A DNA stretch of 8,214 nt from Treponema sp. (GTDB lineage: Bacteria > Spirochaetota > Spirochaetia > Treponematales > Treponemataceae), in contig JAAZCS010000125.1 of assembly GCA_012513125.1 (NCBI GenBank), positions 1-8,214 of the forward strand. The letters are read 5' to 3'. The notes under the pieces were generated by a model, which did no database searches, was not told where the DNA came from, and saw only the letters and a list, made by a program, of their open reading frames with translations. A program made the translations under genes and the position numbers. Shown in pieces: positions 6,000 through 8,214 of this stretch; position 1 is the first letter of the stretch; every line of letters begins with the position of its first letter.

Positions 6000-6706
6000 T
6001 AATTCAAATCCTCAATTTTAATTTTTCCAGTTTCAAGAGCATCTTTCATCATTGCATGATAAGCATTTGTAAAAGACATTTCTGTATATGGAGTAATCCA
6101 TAGATTTAGAATGCCAAGAGTTAAAATAGATAAAAGAATCCATCCAAGGAAACTTAGTGACATTACGAAAAGTTCACCTTTGTATCCTTTTGTAATTGTC
6201 ATACTGATTTTCATTGCTTTTGAAGCAGAAACATTTTCATATTCATTCATTATGTATACCATTTGTGAATATGCGATAGCTTTAATAATACCTGGAATAA
6301 TGAAAAGTAAAGACCATAGACAAACCCATAATAGTTGCCATAGATTTAATAGAATAGCTTTTCCCCAACCGTTAAAACCTTCAAAGAAATCACCAAATGT
6401 TATAGGTTCTGGAGATCTTGACATTTTTAGATATACTCTGATTGAAGCATATGAGAATATTGCCCCAACTAAAAAGCTGATAATTGAAAATACAAATGAA
6501 AGTCCACTTTGTGACTCACTGCCGAAAACTTCATAGTTTCCATTAAAAAATTCTTTCCATAAATTAATGTTTAAGTACTCATTATTAATTGTAGCTTGTA
6601 GAATATTTTCTATAACAGCAATAAAAAGAGTGATTAAAACTGGAATTAACCATCTGTTTTTTAATTGTTCTTTTGCAAACGCCTTGTACTTTTTTCTTTC
6701 AAACAT
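5999..6706 (-). CDS. DUF975 family integral membrane protein
   Basis: 235 aa, close to the family's usual length. After a basic N-terminus (ERKKYKAFAKEQLKNRW) come four main hydrophobic segments near 19-37, 69-92, 117-145 and 178-203. The DUF975 core is clear: LLFIIPGIIKAIAYSQMVYI (133-152), then NEYENVSASKAMKISM, then SLSFLGWILLSILTLGI followed by LWITPYTEMSFTNAYH. Function of the family is unknown. The ATG has AGGAG 6 nt upstream. Its stop overlaps the sppA start, a link that suggests the two membrane proteins act together or need matched amounts. A promoter candidate lies in the 100-bp gap behind the CYTH gene, though readthrough from that gene is also possible since no terminator is visible there. 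Confidence 0.85.
   Translation of the reverse strand: MFERKKYKAFAKEQLKNRWLIPVLITLFIAVIENILQATINNEYLNINLWKEFFNGNYEVFGSESQSGLSFVFSIISFLVGAIFSYASIRVYLKMSRSPEPITFGDFFEGFNGWGKAILLNLWQLLWVCLWSLLFIIPGIIKAIAYSQMVYIMNEYENVSASKAMKISMTITKGYKGELFVMSLSFLGWILLSILTLGILNLWITPYTEMSFTNAYHAMMKDALETGKIKIEDLN
6009..6013 (-). promoter_or_regulatory. Shine-Dalgarno GAGGA supporting the GTG start of sppA
   Basis: GAGGA on the minus strand lies within the last codons of the DUF975 gene, 9 nt before GTG (5999-5997). The GTG start puts the hydrophobic anchor at the normal distance from the N-terminus. Confidence 0.6.
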
Positions 6707-6744
6707 AAATATCTCCTAATTTTTATATCTTTCTATTCAGAGAA

Positions 6745-6776
6745 TAATTCTATGTATAATTAATTCTATGAATAAT
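6745..6776. repeat. Tandem duplication of a 16-bp unit in the DUF975 leader
   Basis: TAATTCTATGTATAAT is followed directly by TAATTCTATGAATAAT; the copies differ at one base. It lies between the predicted transcription start and the Shine-Dalgarno site of the DUF975 gene. It could be a regulator site or a recent slippage duplication. Confidence 0.6.
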
Positions 6777-6782
6777 GTTTTC

Positions 6783-6810
6783 ATATTAAACTAATTTTAT
6801 CGATTGTCAA
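6783..6810 (-). promoter_or_regulatory. Candidate promoter of the DUF975-sppA pair
   Basis: Minus strand: perfect -35 TTGACA (6810-6805), a 16-bp spacer, and -10 TAATAT (6788-6783, 4/6). The -35 contains the TGA stop codon of the CYTH gene. Predicted start is near 6776, giving a leader of about 70 nt that carries the 16-bp tandem repeat. Confidence 0.4.
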
Positions 6811-7391
6811 TAATTGTTTAACATATCGCTATAATATCTTTTTTCAATGTTTTCTAACGGAATATTACAAGAAATTAACAATTCTTCTTCAGTTGATTTT
6901 ATAATGGAAACTGTTTTTTCGTCATCATTTTCGCATAGAACTTCTATTTCTAAAAAATCACCAAGTGGAGGTACTGTGCATAATTCTATATGAAAGACAA
7001 AATCGTTTTTGGTGTAGTTCCAATGTTCAACATGTTTTTCTTTGTTCAGTGCGACACAAGCATTTAAATCTTCGAAAATTGCATTTATGGCACATTCTGA
7101 ATCAATAATACATTCATGTTCATCATTTACTTCAATACTAATATTCTTTTCGTCTTGAATAAGCTCTTTTCTTTTATATGTAAGAAATATTTGTTCATTC
7201 TCAATTGAATTTACTATTTTTTTTTCTTTTCGTATTCTTACAGAAATATATTTCTTGTCATTATTGCAAACTGGTATGTGATAATATGTGTCCTTTTTGT
7301 CAACAATACCAAGATAAGTAGCAATAGAATTTAGTTTTGAAATTACTTCTTTTCTATTATAAACATGTGCTTTTAATTCAATTTCTTTCAT
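6807..7391 (-). CDS. CYTH-fold protein, CyaB-like (class IV adenylate cyclase or triphosphatase)
   Basis: 194 aa, typical for stand-alone CYTH proteins. The N-terminal ExExK motif is present (E3, E5, K7 in EIELKA). The further charged strands that line the tunnel follow: YYHIP (36-40), SVRIRKE (50-56, R52 and R54), LTYKRK (70-75), ISIEVND (84-90), FHIEL (133-137, E136), and DFLEIEVL (145-152, E148 and E150) after the G144 turn. All strands carry alternating charges as expected for metal and triphosphate binding. The family includes CyaB cyclases that make cAMP, thiamine triphosphatases and inorganic triphosphatases; sequence alone does not settle which. The ATG must be right because the motif begins at residue 3. 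There is no Shine-Dalgarno, but a TATAAT sits 6 nt before the ATG, suggesting a leaderless mRNA. It lies upstream of DUF975-sppA on the same strand. Confidence 0.88.
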   Translation of the reverse strand: MKEIELKAHVYNRKEVISKLNSIATYLGIVDKKDTYYHIPVCNNDKKYISVRIRKEKKIVNSIENEQIFLTYKRKELIQDEKNISIEVNDEHECIIDSECAINAIFEDLNACVALNKEKHVEHWNYTKNDFVFHIELCTVPPLGDFLEIEVLCENDDEKTVSIIKSTEEELLISCNIPLENIEKRYYSDMLNNY

Positions 7392-7397
7392 ATTTTG

Positions 7398-7403
7398 ATT
7401 ATA
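7398..7403 (-). promoter_or_regulatory. -10 TATAAT placed for a leaderless CYTH mRNA
   Basis: A perfect TATAAT (minus strand) is followed by six bases (CAAAAT) and then the ATG, the same geometry as at the methyltransferase gene. The -35 region is poor (T-run of the upstream terminator), so the promoter call rests on the -10, its spacing and the lack of a ribosome site. Confidence 0.5.
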
Positions 7404-7414
7404 TAATTGTTTTA

Positions 7415-7457
7415 AATAAAAAAAAAGTTGAAAAACCTCACACGTTTTTCAACTTTT
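7415..7457 (-). terminator. Strong minus-strand intrinsic terminator with no clear gene upstream
   Basis: Perfect 14-bp inverted repeat (7423-7436 and 7444-7457, stem GTTGAAAAAC and complement plus A/T ends) around a 7-nt loop. On the minus strand the stem runs into nine consecutive Ts, then ATTT. On the + strand only four Ts follow before CAG, so termination is mainly for minus-strand transcripts coming from above 7457. It also shields the CYTH promoter from readthrough. Confidence 0.85.
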
Positions 7458-7593
7458 CAGTAAACAAAGACACTAATCACAGGCGTCTGGATGTCTGCCG
7501 CCCGTTGCAATGCTCATATTTATTATCGGATGAAACATCATACGCTTTAGCATTATTTATAAGTTTTTTTTGGATTTCATAATAATTATTTTT
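7418..7593 (-). ncRNA. Candidate small structured RNA (or remnant 3' gene end) ending at the terminator
   Basis: The interval from the terminator up to the DUF4912 start has no convincing gene, yet holds a GC-rich island (about 7478-7515, roughly 60% G+C in AT-rich surroundings). On the minus strand it forms a 7-bp stem, ACGGGCG (7505-7499) with CGCCUGU (7485-7479), loop 13 nt. It needs one G-U pair; on the + strand that pair would be an A-C mismatch, so the fold favours minus-strand RNA, the direction of the terminator. A weak promoter (TTAAAA, 17 bp, TATGAT at 7605-7600) would give about 175 nt. Alternatively it is the end of a decayed gene: a 52-codon frame without a usual start runs from 7635 to 7477. 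It matches no RNA family I know. Confidence 0.35.
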
Positions 7594-7644
7594 GAAAGTA
7601 TCATATTGACTAATATTCCAAATTTTAAGATTATGTTATTCCAT

Positions 7645-8214
7645 ATGAGAGTTAATGCTATAAATCGTGTATATTTAGAAACCCTTTCTTTCAGTGATTT
7701 AGTAAGGCTTGCCGATGAATATGGTCTTGATGTACCAGATTCTTTGGATAGGCGTTTTCTTATTGAGGAACTAATTGAAACTTCAAAAGAAGAAAATTCT
7801 AATAGCGATAATATGATTGTTACTTCACAAGAAGATGATATTCCTGTGCCTGATGAAGAAAAATTACCTAAAAATTACAACGAAACACAAATTAATTGTG
7901 TATTAAGAAATCCTTCTTGGGGATTCGTTTTTTGGAATATTAGAGATACCGATATGTTGGAAATAAAATCCATTCCGGGGTCTTCGCTCATGTTACGGGT
8001 TATTGCTCAAAAAGATTTGTTTAGCCCAGAAACTGAAGAGTCTTTTGAGGTTAAGACAGTATCGTCTGTTCAAGAACAATATGTTTTATTGCCTCAAGAT
8101 AAAAAATATATAAAAATTGAGTTGATTTGTGTTGCTCCCGGCTACAAAAAAATTCTTTCAATATCACCTGTTATTACAATTCCTCAAGGATCTTCGTATG
8201 TAAGTGATTTACAA
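7645..8214 (+). CDS. DUF4912 domain protein, 3' end beyond the window
   Basis: 190 codons are visible and the frame is open at the window edge. The N-terminus, VYLETLSFSDLVRLADEYGL with PDSLDRRFLIEELIE after it (residues 9-45), is the helical start seen in Treponema DUF4912 proteins and resembles a small SAP/Rho-N-like helical unit. An acidic linker (46-78) follows. The DUF4912 domain begins near residue 80 with INCVLRNPSWGFVFWNI (83-99), then LMLRVI (115-120), YVLLPQDKKYIKIELICVAP (146-165) and ILSISPVITIP (170-180). The function of the family is not established. An in-frame ATG at 7633 would add four residues; neither start has a good Shine-Dalgarno. TTGACT at 7606-7611 with GATTAT at 7629-7634 could make a promoter very close to the ATG, hence a very short leader, but this is weak. 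Confidence 0.85.
   Translation, partial: MRVNAINRVYLETLSFSDLVRLADEYGLDVPDSLDRRFLIEELIETSKEENSNSDNMIVTSQEDDIPVPDEEKLPKNYNETQINCVLRNPSWGFVFWNIRDTDMLEIKSIPGSSLMLRVIAQKDLFSPETEESFEVKTVSSVQEQYVLLPQDKKYIKIELICVAPGYKKILSISPVITIPQGSSYVSDLQ

Noticed and set aside
5180..6536. + strand frames at 5180-5374, 5825-6103 and 6111-6536
   Set aside because: They lie entirely opposite sppA and the DUF975 gene and show no recognisable domain; they are antisense shadows.
7479..7515. GC-rich island as an integron attC-type recombination site
   Set aside because: Convincing paired core sites (RYYYAAC / GTTRRRY) are not present and there is no cassette-like array or integrase in the window.
7337..7582. 81-residue + strand frame starting inside the CYTH gene
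   Set aside because: It runs across the CYTH promoter and the terminator stem, has no domain or ribosome site, and the structure there points to a minus-strand RNA.

Overview
The window is AT-rich, roughly 30% G+C by eye, and looks like chromosomal DNA of a spirochaete, most probably a Treponema. The grounds are the infC-rpmI-rplT operon continuing into a ZapB-like coiled-coil gene and zapA, a DUF4912 protein with its typical spirochaete N-terminus, a GAF-HD-GYP signalling protein, and heavy Lys/Asn/Ile use. This assignment comes from gene content and style, not from a database match. TAA, TAG and TGA all end genes here, so the standard stop codons apply.

Layout. A + strand GAF-HD-GYP cyclic-di-GMP phosphodiesterase (103-1344) meets, tail to tail, a six-gene minus-strand operon. 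In transcription order this is infC (3832-3296), rpmI, rplT, a ZapB-like coiled-coil gene, zapA, and a YaiI/YqxD-family gene (1811-1341). The gaps are very short: 15 bp, 11 bp, 4 bp, a 1-bp overlap, and a zapA tail that abuts the next start. Translation initiation, the 50S proteins L35 and L20, and two probable Z-ring accessory proteins are therefore probably made together. Divergent from infC is a THUMP-type RNA methyltransferase (3994-4986), which shares a bidirectional terminator with a minus-strand DUF975 membrane protein/SppA peptidase pair (6706-5031). Upstream of that pair lies a CYTH-fold (CyaB-like) gene (7391-6807). The right edge carries the start of a + strand DUF4912 gene (7645 onward).

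The points most worth a second look are these. (1) zapA has an in-frame TAA after codon 72, yet the same frame stays open for 35 more codons of ZapA-like tail, ending exactly against the next gene's start. (2) Two genes, the methyltransferase and the CYTH gene, have a perfect TATAAT exactly 6 nt before the ATG and no Shine-Dalgarno sequence, as expected for leaderless mRNAs. (3) Between the CYTH and DUF4912 genes there is a strong minus-strand terminator with no proper gene upstream. It is preceded by a GC-rich island that folds better as minus-strand RNA, so an unrecognised small RNA or a gene remnant is likely. (4) infC starts with TTG, and a hairpin abuts its Shine-Dalgarno sequence.

No tRNA, rRNA, CRISPR array, insertion sequence or phage gene was seen. 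I found no clearly new multi-gene defence or biosynthetic system; the interest lies in small structures and in the ribosome/divisome operon.
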